Source of the DNA: an uncultured Burkholderiales bacterium
Lineage (GTDB): Bacteria > Pseudomonadota > Gammaproteobacteria > Burkholderiales > Burkholderiaceae_D
DNA: 10,424 nt
Assembly: GCA_937872165.1 (NCBI GenBank)
Contig: CALMOR010000082.1
Location: forward strand, 1 to 10,424
Direction: 5' to 3'
The notes under the pieces were generated by a model. That model was not told the origin of the DNA and did no database searches. It saw nothing but the letters and a program-made list of their open reading frames with translations. Position numbers and translations under genes: made by a program. Below are positions 1-5,903 of this stretch, one piece after another; within the stretch, counting starts at the first letter, position 1, and each line of letters begins with the position of its first letter.

Positions 1-21
1 GTCGCGACGGCCGCGCCGCCG

Positions 22-1146
22 ATGGGCGATCGCTTCATCGGACTGATGTCGGGGACCAGCCTCGACGGCGCCGATGCGGTGCTCGCCTCGTTCGACGGTG
101 ATCGTCCCTCGCTGGTGGCGGCGGCCAGCGCGCCGTTCGATCGCGACCTTCGACAGCGTCTCGCCGAGCTGCAGCGCAGCGGCGACGACGAGCTCCATCG
201 GGCAGCCGTGGCCGCGAACCTGCTGGTCGACTTCCAGGCACGGCTGGTCGAGAAGCTGCTCGCCGAGGCGGCGATCGGCGCGGCCGACATCGCCGCGATC
301 GGGTCGCACGGCCAGACCGTGCGGCATCGACCGGAACTCGGCTACACGATCCAGCTGAACGCGCCCGCACGCCTCGCCGAAGCGACGCGAATCGCCGTCG
401 TCGGCGACTTCCGCAGCCGCGACGTGGCGGCCGGCGGCCAGGGTGCGCCGCTCGTCCCGGCGTTCCACGACGCGTTGTATCGCAGCGCGGGCGTCCATCG
501 CGTCGTCGTCAATCTCGGCGGCATGTCGAACGTGACCGATCTTCCTGCGAGCTCGGAGAGCCCCGTACGGGGGTGGGACTGCGGCCCCGGCAACGTGCTG
601 CTCGACGGGTGGATCGCGCGGCACCGTTGTCGGCCTTTCGACGATGCGGGCGCGTGGGGCGAGAGCGGGTCCGTCGATGCGGCTCTGCTCGCCGTTCTTC
701 TCGACGAGCCGTGGCTCGCAGTCACGCCGCCGAAGAGCACGGGTCGCGACCTCTTCGACCTGCCGTGGCTCGACGCACGACTCGGCGAGGTGGGCGCCGT
801 CCGGGCGGCGGACGTGCAGGCCACACTCGCCGCCTTCACCGCCACGGTCGTCGTCGATTCCATCCTGCGAGATGCCGGCGCACCCGACGAGTTGATCGTC
901 TGCGGCGGAGGCGCCCACAACACGGCGCTGTTGCGGTCGATCGCCTCGCGCTTCGACGAAGCGGGCCGTCCGGTCACGCTTCGCACGTCGGCCGATCCTG
1001 CGGCCGGCGGCTTCGCGCCCGAGCACGTCGAGGCACTGGCCTTCGCATGGCTCGCGAAGCGGTGTCTCGACGGACTGCCCGGAAATCTTCCGGCGGCGAC
1101 CGGCGCCCGCGGGCCGCGGATCCTCGGCGCGATCCACCAGCGCTGA
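22..1146 (+). CDS. anmK: anhydro-N-acetylmuramic acid kinase AnmK
   Basis: Cytosolic kinase of peptidoglycan recycling. It opens the 1,6-anhydro ring of anhMurNAc while transferring phosphate from ATP, giving MurNAc-6-phosphate. The 374-residue product has the usual family length and the fold's ATP-binding elements: MSGTSLDG at residues 9-16, GSHGQTVRH at 94-102, NLGGMSN at 164-170, DCGPGN at 186-191 and CGGGAHN at 294-300. Asp186 in DCGPGN sits where the family's catalytic base is expected. KSTGRDLF (238-245) and PEHVEALAF (333-341) are also typical. The frame is open to the window edge, but the ATG at 22 gives the normal family N-terminus (a short basic start, then FIGLMSGTS). An upstream start outside the window cannot be excluded. 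The gene converges with erpA, with a shared hairpin between them. Function is assigned by family motifs and I am confident in it. Confidence 0.96.
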   Translation: MGDRFIGLMSGTSLDGADAVLASFDGDRPSLVAAASAPFDRDLRQRLAELQRSGDDELHRAAVAANLLVDFQARLVEKLLAEAAIGAADIAAIGSHGQTVRHRPELGYTIQLNAPARLAEATRIAVVGDFRSRDVAAGGQGAPLVPAFHDALYRSAGVHRVVVNLGGMSNVTDLPASSESPVRGWDCGPGNVLLDGWIARHRCRPFDDAGAWGESGSVDAALLAVLLDEPWLAVTPPKSTGRDLFDLPWLDARLGEVGAVRAADVQATLAAFTATVVVDSILRDAGAPDELIVCGGGAHNTALLRSIASRFDEAGRPVTLRTSADPAAGGFAPEHVEALAFAWLAKRCLDGLPGNLPAATGARGPRILGAIHQR

Positions 1147-1148
1147 AA

Positions 1149-1178
1149 CGCGAGAGGGCGCCGAAGCGCCCTCTCGCG
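1149..1178. terminator. Hairpin terminator between convergent anmK and erpA
   Basis: A perfect 13-bp inverted repeat (CGCGAGAGGGCGC, loop CGAA, then its complement) lies 2 bp after the anmK stop and 16 bp after the erpA stop. On the minus strand it is followed by TTTCAG, on the plus strand by GGAAACC, so the short T-run favours erpA termination. The stem is strong enough to stall either polymerase. It is probably a bidirectional terminator, though neither side has a long U-tract. Confidence 0.75.
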
Positions 1179-1194
1179 GGAAACCGTCGAACGC

Positions 1195-1557
1195 TCAGGC
1201 GGAGAACGACGAGCCGCAGCCGCAGGTGGAAGTCGCGTTGGGGTTCTTGATGACGAACTGCGCGCCTTCGAGATCGTCCTTGTAGTCGATCTCGGCACCT
1301 ACCAGGTATTGATAGCTCATCGAGTCGATCAGCAACGTCACGCCGTTCTTCTCCATCGCGGTGTCGTCCTCGTTGACGATCTCGTCGAACGTGAAGCCGT
1401 ACTGGAAGCCCGAGCATCCGCCGCCCTGCACGAAGACACGCAGCTTCAGGTCGGGATTGCCCTCTTCCTCGATGAGGTCCTTCACCTTCGTCGCGGCGGA
1501 GTCGGTGAAGACGAGCGGCGCGGGCGCGAGGGAGATCGATTCGGTGACTGCGTTCAT
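1195..1557 (-). CDS. erpA: Iron-sulfur cluster insertion protein ErpA (A-type carrier)
   Basis: A-type Fe-S carrier that receives clusters from the Isc machinery and delivers them to apo-proteins; in Escherichia coli it is needed for IspG/IspH maturation and respiration. The 120-residue protein has the HesB/IscA fold with the three cluster-ligand cysteines: Cys48 in GGGCSGFQYGF, and Cys112 and Cys114 in the C-terminal CGCGSSFSA. I chose the ATG at 1557 rather than the in-frame ATG at 1590 because AAAGGA lies 8 nt upstream and the protein then begins MNAVTES, a normal family N-terminus. The gene is last of a minus-strand series after bactofilin (65-bp gap) and ends at a strong hairpin. The gap holds a 6-bp inverted repeat that could be a leader hairpin or operator. 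IscA or another A-type carrier is the alternative; gene context favours ErpA. Confidence 0.95.
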   Translation of the reverse strand: MNAVTESISLAPAPLVFTDSAATKVKDLIEEEGNPDLKLRVFVQGGGCSGFQYGFTFDEIVNEDDTAMEKNGVTLLIDSMSYQYLVGAEIDYKDDLEGAQFVIKNPNATSTCGCGSSFSA

Positions 1558-1576
1558 GGCTGCGTTCCTTTGAACA

Positions 1577-1596
1577 GACCCGTGCGACATCGGGTC
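1577..1596 (-). repeat. Inverted repeat in the erpA leader
   Basis: GACCCG and CGGGTC are separated by 8 nt, about 20 bp upstream of the erpA start codon. On the minus strand this would form a small stem-loop just before the AAAGGA ribosome-binding site. A TTGAAC box lies upstream but has no convincing -10 partner, so I cannot say whether this is an operator or part of a transcript. Confidence 0.35.
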
Positions 1597-1622
1597 GGTT
1601 TCTGCGAGTTCAAGAGCTTAGC

Positions 1623-2099
1623 TCAATAGCGATCGGTGCGTCGCAGCGACTGCATCGCGCGGACCGGCTGGACGTTCGTCACGCCGTCGTTCGCCGGCGC
1701 TGCGAGCTTCAGCTCGGGCCGCGCCGGCTCGCCGTCGCAATGCGACAGGGTGCCTTCGACCTTCGCGCCGCGATGGACTTCGACGGACCGGTAGCGAAGT
1801 TCGCCGTTCACGCGCGCTTTCGGCTGCAGTTCGACCATGCCCGAGGCGGTGATGGATCCGTGCACGGTTCCGTTGACGATGACATGCGCCGCGACGATGT
1901 GGCCGTCGACCCGGCCGTGTTCGCCGATGACCAGCAGCCCGCCGGCCTCGTTCCCCGGCTCGACGTCGCTGACGACATCGCCGCGCACTTGGCCATCGAT
2001 CCTGAGCCCGCCGCGAAAGACCACGTCGCCTTCCATGCGCGTGGCCGAGCCGATGAGGCTGTCGATCGTCGTGCGGATGGTCGGTTTCTTCCTGAACAT
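1623..2099 (-). CDS. Bactofilin (polymer-forming cytoskeletal protein)
   Basis: Small cytoskeletal protein of the bactofilin family (formerly DUF583), which polymerises without nucleotide through a right-handed beta-helix. Members scaffold cell-wall enzymes, stalk or curvature formation, or chromosome-end positioning in different species. The 158 residues show a short basic N-terminus (MFRKKPTIRTT), a central region of about residues 15-115 made of repeated short beta-strand units rich in Gly and Val (for example GDVVFRGGLRIDGQVRGDVV), and a disordered tail. The start is the ATG at 2099, with GGAGGA 5 nt upstream; the in-frame GTG at 2120 lies beyond that site. The gene follows the DUF6776-type gene with a 41-bp gap and precedes erpA. 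Cell-wall links fit the neighbourhood (anmK), but the cellular role in this organism is inferred only from the family. Confidence 0.92.
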   Translation of the reverse strand: MFRKKPTIRTTIDSLIGSATRMEGDVVFRGGLRIDGQVRGDVVSDVEPGNEAGGLLVIGEHGRVDGHIVAAHVIVNGTVHGSITASGMVELQPKARVNGELRYRSVEVHRGAKVEGTLSHCDGEPARPELKLAAPANDGVTNVQPVRAMQSLRRTDRY

Positions 2100-2140
2100 C
2101 GATGTCCTCCGGACAGGCACGCACCGCTTCGTGAGAAGGC

Positions 2141-2917
2141 TCAGGGCGCGGGAATCGCCGTCTGCTGGACCCGGACCGCGCCGCGTTCGAGGATGCGGAC
2201 CTGCACCGATTTCAGCACCGCATCGGGCGGGATGGCGAACGAGCCGTCGATCCGTTTGTACGACCTGAACACGACCTCGAACGGAGAGGCGTCGGTCGCG
2301 TCGACAACGGGCGAACCGCCGACACCCGACACCGGGGGGACGACGATATTAACCGCTTTGCCGGCCTGCAGCAGGGTGACGGCCAGTTGCAGCGTCCCGA
2401 CGAAGTCGCGGGCCGCCTTGCTGTCCTGGGTCAGGAGGATGCGATAGCGCGCGAGCGAGCGATCCTTCTCGACGACGACCTGCAGGCGACGGATCGCGAT
2501 GCCGCCGTTGTCGCCGGACGGACTCCTGTCGCGATCGGCCGTGGCTGCCTCGAAGAAGCCGACGTCCTCCTTCAACCGCGCGTTGTCGGCCTCGAGCTTC
2601 GAGATCTGGTCGCCGAGTTCACGGATGGTCGATCGCTCCATCGTCCGGCGGCTGTCGGCGGTGTCGCCGGATTCGACGGCACGGTCGCGGTCCGCGCGCA
2701 GGTCGCGGTTCTCTTCGGCCAGGCGGGTGGCTTCCGCCCGGGCCGCCGCGAGTCCTTCGCCGGAAGCGGTCAGGCGGGCGACCGCATAGCCGGCGCCGGC
2801 CGCGCACAGCAGAAGCGCCACGGCGACGCTCACGGTCACGCCGACCGGCACGTGGCTGCGCACCGTCATCTTCGGGGCCGCGACCGAAAGGCGCGTCCGG
2901 AACGCCCGATATCTCAC
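2141..2917 (-). CDS. Membrane-anchored coiled-coil protein, DUF6776-like
   Basis: Function unknown. The 258-residue product has a basic N-terminus (about 1-22), one hydrophobic transmembrane segment (about 25-47: VGVTVSVAVALLLCAAGAGY), a charged heptad-like region of about 50-125 rich in Glu, Arg, Leu and Ala that should form a coiled coil, and a C-terminal globular part of about 140-258 with alternating beta-strand character. The expected topology is an inner-membrane anchor with the bulk in the periplasm. I recall this architecture and position, between argC and a bactofilin gene, as the conserved DUF6776 family of Burkholderiales. The start is a GTG 37 bp after argC; an internal ATG at 2869 would remove the basic tail and has no better ribosome site. 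It probably shares a transcript with argC and bactofilin. A role in organising the bactofilin polymer or envelope is only a guess from linkage. Confidence 0.85.
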   Translation of the reverse strand: MRYRAFRTRLSVAAPKMTVRSHVPVGVTVSVAVALLLCAAGAGYAVARLTASGEGLAAARAEATRLAEENRDLRADRDRAVESGDTADSRRTMERSTIRELGDQISKLEADNARLKEDVGFFEAATADRDRSPSGDNGGIAIRRLQVVVEKDRSLARYRILLTQDSKAARDFVGTLQLAVTLLQAGKAVNIVVPPVSGVGGSPVVDATDASPFEVVFRSYKRIDGSFAIPPDAVLKSVQVRILERGAVRVQQTAIPAP

Positions 2918-2954
2918 GGAAGTCCCGGCCCGAGGGAAACGTTCAACGTCGCAG

Positions 2955-3998
2955 TCAGGGAAGGACCGGCACGTGCCGCAAGCCCATCGTCTCCGGCAAG
3001 CCGAACATGAGGTTCATGCACTGGACCGCCTGGCCGGAGGCGCCCTTGACGAGGTTGTCCTGCACGACCAGCAACACGACGGTGTCGCCGTCGGGACCGT
3101 CGGGCCGATGGACCGCGATGCGCAGCATGTTCGACGCCCGCGTCGAACGGGTATCGGGATGGGCGCCGGGCGGCAGCACGTCGACGAACGGCTCGTCGCG
3201 GTAGGCGTCCTCGAACAACGCCTGCACGTCGGTCTTCATCGCATGGGGCTTCAGCCGGGCGTACAGCGTCGAGTGCATGCCGCGGATCATCGGTACCAGA
3301 TGCGGAGTGAAGAGCAGCCCCACCGCTTCGTCGCTCAGCGCCTGCAGGCGCTCCACGGTCTCGGGGTGATGCCGATGTCCGCCGACCCCGTAAGCCTTGA
3401 GGTTGTCGCTGGCTTCGCTGAACGCGGTACCGAGCTCGGCCTTGCGGCCCGCCCCGGACAAGCCCGACTTGCAGTCCGCGATCAGGTGGGACGCATCGAC
3501 GAGCCCGTTGCGGAGCAGCGGCGCGAAACCGAGTTGCATCGTCGTCGGATAGCAACCCGGGTTGGCGACGACGCGGGCCTTCGCGATCGCTGCGCGATTG
3601 AGTTCCGGAAGTCCGTAAGCGGCTTCGGCGAGCAGATCGGGACAGGTGTGGGACAGCTTGTACCAGCGCTCGAACACCGTCGGATCCTGGATGCGGAAGT
3701 CCGCGGCCAGATCGATGATGCGCACTCCGGCGGCCACCATCTTCGGCGCATCGGCCATCGCCACGCCGTGCGGCGTCGCATAGAAGACGACGTCGCACTG
3801 CGCGAGGTCCGCCGAAGCCGTGTCGCTGAACGGGAGGTCGACGAAGCCGCGCAGCGACGGATACAGGTCCGCGACCGATGTGCCGGCTTCCTTCCGCGAC
3901 GTGATCATCGCCAGCTGCGCTTCCGGATGCTGCGCCAGGATGCGCAGCAGTTCGACGCCGGTATAACCGGTTCCGCCGACGATTCCGACCTTGACCAT
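2955..3998 (-). CDS. argC: N-acetyl-gamma-glutamyl-phosphate reductase ArgC
   Basis: Third step of arginine biosynthesis: NADPH-dependent reduction of N-acetyl-glutamyl phosphate to N-acetylglutamate semialdehyde, in the cytosol. The 347-residue protein has the N-terminal dinucleotide-binding motif GGTGYTGVELLR (8-19), the active-site Cys149 in NPGCYPT, and the conserved KSGLSGAGRK, GHRHHPE and TPHLVPMIRGM blocks of the long (type 1) ArgC form. The ATG at 3998 is the start: AGGAAG lies a few bases upstream and the product begins MVKVGIVGG. The open frame runs about 31 codons further upstream, but that stretch is basic and unlike the family. The gene lies 92 bp downstream of the rpsI terminator, so it should have its own promoter. 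It leads the argC-DUF6776-bactofilin-erpA series. No arginine (ARG-box) operator was recognised. Confidence 0.97.
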   Translation of the reverse strand: MVKVGIVGGTGYTGVELLRILAQHPEAQLAMITSRKEAGTSVADLYPSLRGFVDLPFSDTASADLAQCDVVFYATPHGVAMADAPKMVAAGVRIIDLAADFRIQDPTVFERWYKLSHTCPDLLAEAAYGLPELNRAAIAKARVVANPGCYPTTMQLGFAPLLRNGLVDASHLIADCKSGLSGAGRKAELGTAFSEASDNLKAYGVGGHRHHPETVERLQALSDEAVGLLFTPHLVPMIRGMHSTLYARLKPHAMKTDVQALFEDAYRDEPFVDVLPPGAHPDTRSTRASNMLRIAVHRPDGPDGDTVVLLVVQDNLVKGASGQAVQCMNLMFGLPETMGLRHVPVLP

Positions 3999-4054
3999 CG
4001 CTTCCTTTCCTTGGCGCCGCGAACGGCGGACGCCGATTGTGGGTTCCTTCCGAT

Positions 4055-4071
4055 GGACCGCGTGACGGTCC
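4055..4071. repeat. Inverted repeat in the argC upstream region
   Basis: GGACCG-CGTGA-CGGTCC is a perfect 6-bp inverted repeat, 57 bp upstream of the argC start and just past the rpsI terminator. This is the only stretch where an argC promoter can lie, so it could be an operator. No clear -35/-10 pair was found around it, and it does not resemble a typical ARG box. Confidence 0.3.
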
Positions 4072-4089
4072 CTCCGGTTCGCAAGCCGC

Positions 4090-4121
4090 AAAAACGAAGG
4101 GCCGCTAAGAGCGGCCCTTCG
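4090..4121 (-). terminator. Rho-independent terminator of the rplM-rpsI operon
   Basis: On the minus strand, an 11-bp perfect stem (CGAAGGGCCGC, loop TCTTA, GCGGCCCTTCG) is followed directly by TTTTT. It lies 37 bp after the rpsI stop codon, and separates the ribosomal-protein operon from argC. Confidence 0.9.
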
Positions 4122-4158
4122 ATCGATGCTCGCGAACGAGCACGCAGCGGCTACGCCA

Positions 4159-4551
4159 TCAGCGCTTCGAGAACTGCTTGCGACGTCGCGCCTTGTGCAG
4201 GCCGACCTTCTTGCGCTCGACCTCGCGGGCGTCGCGCGTGACGAGACCGGCCTTCGACAAGGTCGGCTTCAAGGTCTCGTCGTAGTCCATCAACGCACGC
4301 GTGATGCCGTGACGTACGGCACCGGCCTGGCCGGACTCGCCACCACCGCTGACGTTGACCATGATGTCGAACGTCGACGAATGATTGGTCAGCTCGAGCG
4401 GCTGACGAACGATCATGCGGCCGGTCTCGCGGGCGAAGTATTCGTCGACCGGCTTGCCGTTGACGACGATGGCGCCGGCGCCCGACTTGATGAAGACACG
4501 AGCGACCGAGCTCTTGCGACGTCCGGTGCCGTAGTTGTAGTTGCCGATCAT
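4159..4551 (-). CDS. rpsI: 30S ribosomal protein S9
   Basis: Component of the 30S head whose C-terminal tail reaches the P-site tRNA. The 130 residues are the usual bacterial length. The sequence shows the N-terminal YGTGRRKSSVARV, the signature GGGESGQAGAVRHGITRAL, and the very basic C-terminus ending in Ser-Lys-Arg, the universal S9 terminus whose last Arg contacts tRNA. The start codon overlaps the rplM stop as ATGA (4548-4551), which indicates translational coupling. Expression should come from the strong promoter upstream of rplM and stop at the hairpin 37 bp downstream. Confidence 0.99.
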   Translation of the reverse strand: MIGNYNYGTGRRKSSVARVFIKSGAGAIVVNGKPVDEYFARETGRMIVRQPLELTNHSSTFDIMVNVSGGGESGQAGAVRHGITRALMDYDETLKPTLSKAGLVTRDAREVERKKVGLHKARRRKQFSKR

Positions 4552-4982
4552 GCGCGGATCTCCAGGGGCTTCGGTTGCTGCGCGGCGTGCGGATGCGTCG
4601 CTTCGGCGTAGACCTTCATCTTCTTGATCATCGCGTAGCCGAGCGGGCCCTTGGGCAGCATGCCCTTGACGGCCTTCTCCAGGGCGCGACCGGGGAAGCG
4701 CGACTGCATCTTCTCGAAGTTGGTCTCGTGGATTCCGCCGGGGTAACCGGAGTGACGGTAGTACTTCTTGTCGCTCGCCTTGGCACCCGTGACGCGAAGC
4801 TTGGCCGCGTTGACGACGACGATGAAGTCGCCGGTATCGACATGGGGCGTGAATTCCGGCTTGTGCTTCCCGCGCAGACGGTGTGCGACTTCACTGGCCA
4901 CACGCCCGAGGACTTTGTCCGTCGCGTCGATCACGTACCAGTCGTGCGTCACCTCGGCGGGCTTGGCAGAAAAGGTCTTCAT
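4548..4982 (-). CDS. rplM: 50S ribosomal protein L13
   Basis: Early-assembly protein of the large ribosomal subunit, binding 23S rRNA. At 144 residues it is close to the usual 142. Recognisable blocks are WYVIDATDKVLGRVAS near the N-terminus, HVDTGDFIVVVNA, YYRHSGYPGG, AVKGMLPKGPLG and the C-terminal HPHAAQQP. It is the first gene of the two-gene rplM-rpsI operon and overlaps rpsI by 4 bp. The leader between the predicted transcription start (about 5080) and the ATG is about 97 nt and could hold autoregulatory structure. In E. coli L13 represses its own operon; I did not identify that element here. No strong Shine-Dalgarno is visible: the region immediately before the start reads CGGAACCATCC. 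Confidence 0.99.
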   Translation of the reverse strand: MKTFSAKPAEVTHDWYVIDATDKVLGRVASEVAHRLRGKHKPEFTPHVDTGDFIVVVNAAKLRVTGAKASDKKYYRHSGYPGGIHETNFEKMQSRFPGRALEKAVKGMLPKGPLGYAMIKKMKVYAEATHPHAAQQPKPLEIRA

Positions 4983-5086
4983 GGATGGTTCCGAATGAGG
5001 CCGATCGAGGATCGACCGTGGGTATCGCTTCCACGGACCCGCTCGTGTGGCGGACTCTCCCGTGTGGAGGCGGTGAAAAGCCCGCG

Positions 5087-5116
5087 ACTATAAAGGACTT
5101 TTCGCAGAAGCGTCAA
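5087..5116 (-). promoter_or_regulatory. Sigma-70 type promoter of rplM-rpsI
   Basis: On the minus strand, TTGACG (5116-5111) and TATAGT (5092-5087) are separated by 18 nt, and each matches the consensus at 5 of 6 positions. Transcription should begin near 5080, giving a leader of about 97 nt. The -35 box lies only 18 bp downstream of the T-run of the small-RNA terminator, so the two units are packed head to tail. Confidence 0.85.
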
Positions 5117-5134
5117 CCACGAGGGACCCGGGCC

Positions 5135-5165
5135 AAAAAAAAGCCCGAGCGGTGAGGCTCGGGCT
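5135..5165 (-). terminator. Intrinsic terminator of the small RNA
   Basis: On the minus strand, AGCCCGAGC, loop CTCACC and GCTCGGGCT form a 9-bp stem followed by a run of T (plus-strand A at 5135-5142). It points away from the OsmC gene and toward rplM, so it must end a minus-strand transcript that starts to its right. There is no minus-strand protein gene there until coq7. This is the key reason to postulate an RNA gene in 5166-5230. Confidence 0.9.
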
Positions 5166-5225
5166 AATCCACCTATGGAGGAGGGTGGAGGAGACGGCGG
5201 GGGAAGCGCGCTGCTGCTTCCGACC
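5135..5225 (-). ncRNA. Candidate trans-acting sRNA with an anti-Shine-Dalgarno hairpin loop
   Basis: A predicted RNA of about 90 nt with its own promoter and terminator. Read 5' to 3' on the minus strand, it has three stem-loops. Hairpin 1 is GGAAGC, an 8-nt loop, GCTTCC (5221-5202). A C/U-rich linker containing CCCGCCGTCTCC follows. Hairpin 2 is TCCACC, loop CTCCTCCATA, GGTGGA (5189-5168). Hairpin 3 is the terminator (5165-5142) with its T-run. The loop of hairpin 2 displays CUCCUCC, the complement of an ideal ribosome-binding site GGAGGAG. This layout resembles the alphaproteobacterial CcsR/alpha-r14 sRNAs, which expose CUCCUCCC in loops and pair with mRNA start regions. Function is inferred from shape only, and targets are unknown. 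No convincing small ORF was seen in the transcript. The Rfam entry named 'Betaproteobacteria toxic small RNA' is one family to compare. Confidence 0.7.
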
Positions 5226-5230
5226 GGGTC

Positions 5231-5270
5231 AATATACCCGATTCTTGATGCGATGCAAAATATTTTTGGT
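5231..5270 (-). promoter_or_regulatory. Promoter of the candidate sRNA with AT-rich upstream element
   Basis: On the minus strand the -10 is TATATT (5236-5231, 5 of 6 matches) and the -35 is TTGCAT (5258-5253, first three matched), spaced 16 nt. Directly upstream is AAAAATATT, an UP-element-like AT tract that stands out in GC-rich DNA. A start near 5225 follows. A perfect 5-bp inverted repeat CGGGT-CAATAT-ACCCG (5225-5240) embraces the -10, which could be an operator. The region also lies upstream of the divergent OsmC gene. Confidence 0.6.
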
Positions 5271-5447
5271 GCGGGCCAACATAGGACGGCAGCGGCGCCG
5301 CGATCAGGCGATTTTCCGCCATGTTTCGCCCGGACGACCAGCGGTTGCGAGGGCGAAGGGACCTGCGAAAACAACGATACTTCGTTCCCGGCGAAGGCTC
5401 GCACTTCGCATGCGACACGATCCCACAATCGCTTTCGAGGAGACCCA

Positions 5448-5903
5448 ATGGAAGCAGTCGTGACTTGGACGGGACCGGCGCTGAACGAACGCGGAAGCGA
5501 CATGCAGTTCGTCGTGCAGACCGGCAGCGGTCACGTCATTGCGATGGACGGAGCGCCGAGCGACGCGGCCGGGGTGCCGGGAGGCCGTAATCTGGCCCCG
5601 CGACCGATGGAAGTGGTGCTCGCCGGGACCGGCGGATGCACGGCCTATGACGTCGTGACGATCCTGAAGAGGGGTCGCCATGCGGTCGACCGTTGCGACG
5701 TGACGTTGACAGCCGAGCGCGCGACGACCGATCCCAAGGTATTCACGGCCATCCACTTCCATTTCGTGATCGTCGGCAAGGGCCTGAGGTCCGAAGTCGT
5801 CGAGCGGGCCATCACTCTCTCGCACGACAAACTGTGCTCCGCATCGGTGATGCTCGCGAAGACCGCGACGCTCACCCACTCCTTCGAGATTCGCGAAACC
5901 TAG
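5448..5903 (+). CDS. OsmC/Ohr-family protein (YhfA-like)
   Basis: Member of the OsmC superfamily: dimeric cytosolic proteins, many of which reduce organic hydroperoxides through a reactive cysteine pair. The 151-residue sequence has Cys64 in TGGCTAYDVV and Cys130 in HDKLCSASVM, the two positions where the family's peroxidatic and resolving cysteines lie, so redox activity is plausible. It looks closer to the YhfA-type branch than to Ohr or classical OsmC, and that branch is poorly characterised. The start is the ATG at 5448, with GAGGAG 6 nt upstream. The open frame extends further upstream but runs across the sRNA gene and has no family similarity there. No OhrR operator or confident promoter was recognised in the 200 bp before it. 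It ends tail-to-tail with coq7, sharing a CTAG. Confidence 0.9.
   Translation: MEAVVTWTGPALNERGSDMQFVVQTGSGHVIAMDGAPSDAAGVPGGRNLAPRPMEVVLAGTGGCTAYDVVTILKRGRHAVDRCDVTLTAERATTDPKVFTAIHFHFVIVGKGLRSEVVERAITLSHDKLCSASVMLAKTATLTHSFEIRET

Noticed and set aside
2973..4241. 422-codon open frame on the plus strand opposite argC
   Set aside because: Shadow of argC; it crosses the rpsI terminator and ends inside rpsI. No family motif seen.
5166..5225. A short peptide gene in the candidate sRNA
   Set aside because: No start codon with a ribosome site was seen in the predicted transcript, and the stretch is filled by stem-loops.
5175..5447. N-terminal extension of the OsmC frame (about 91 extra codons)
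   Set aside because: The extension is read antisense through the sRNA and its promoter, lacks family similarity, and a good Shine-Dalgarno (GAGGAG) sits right before the ATG at 5448.
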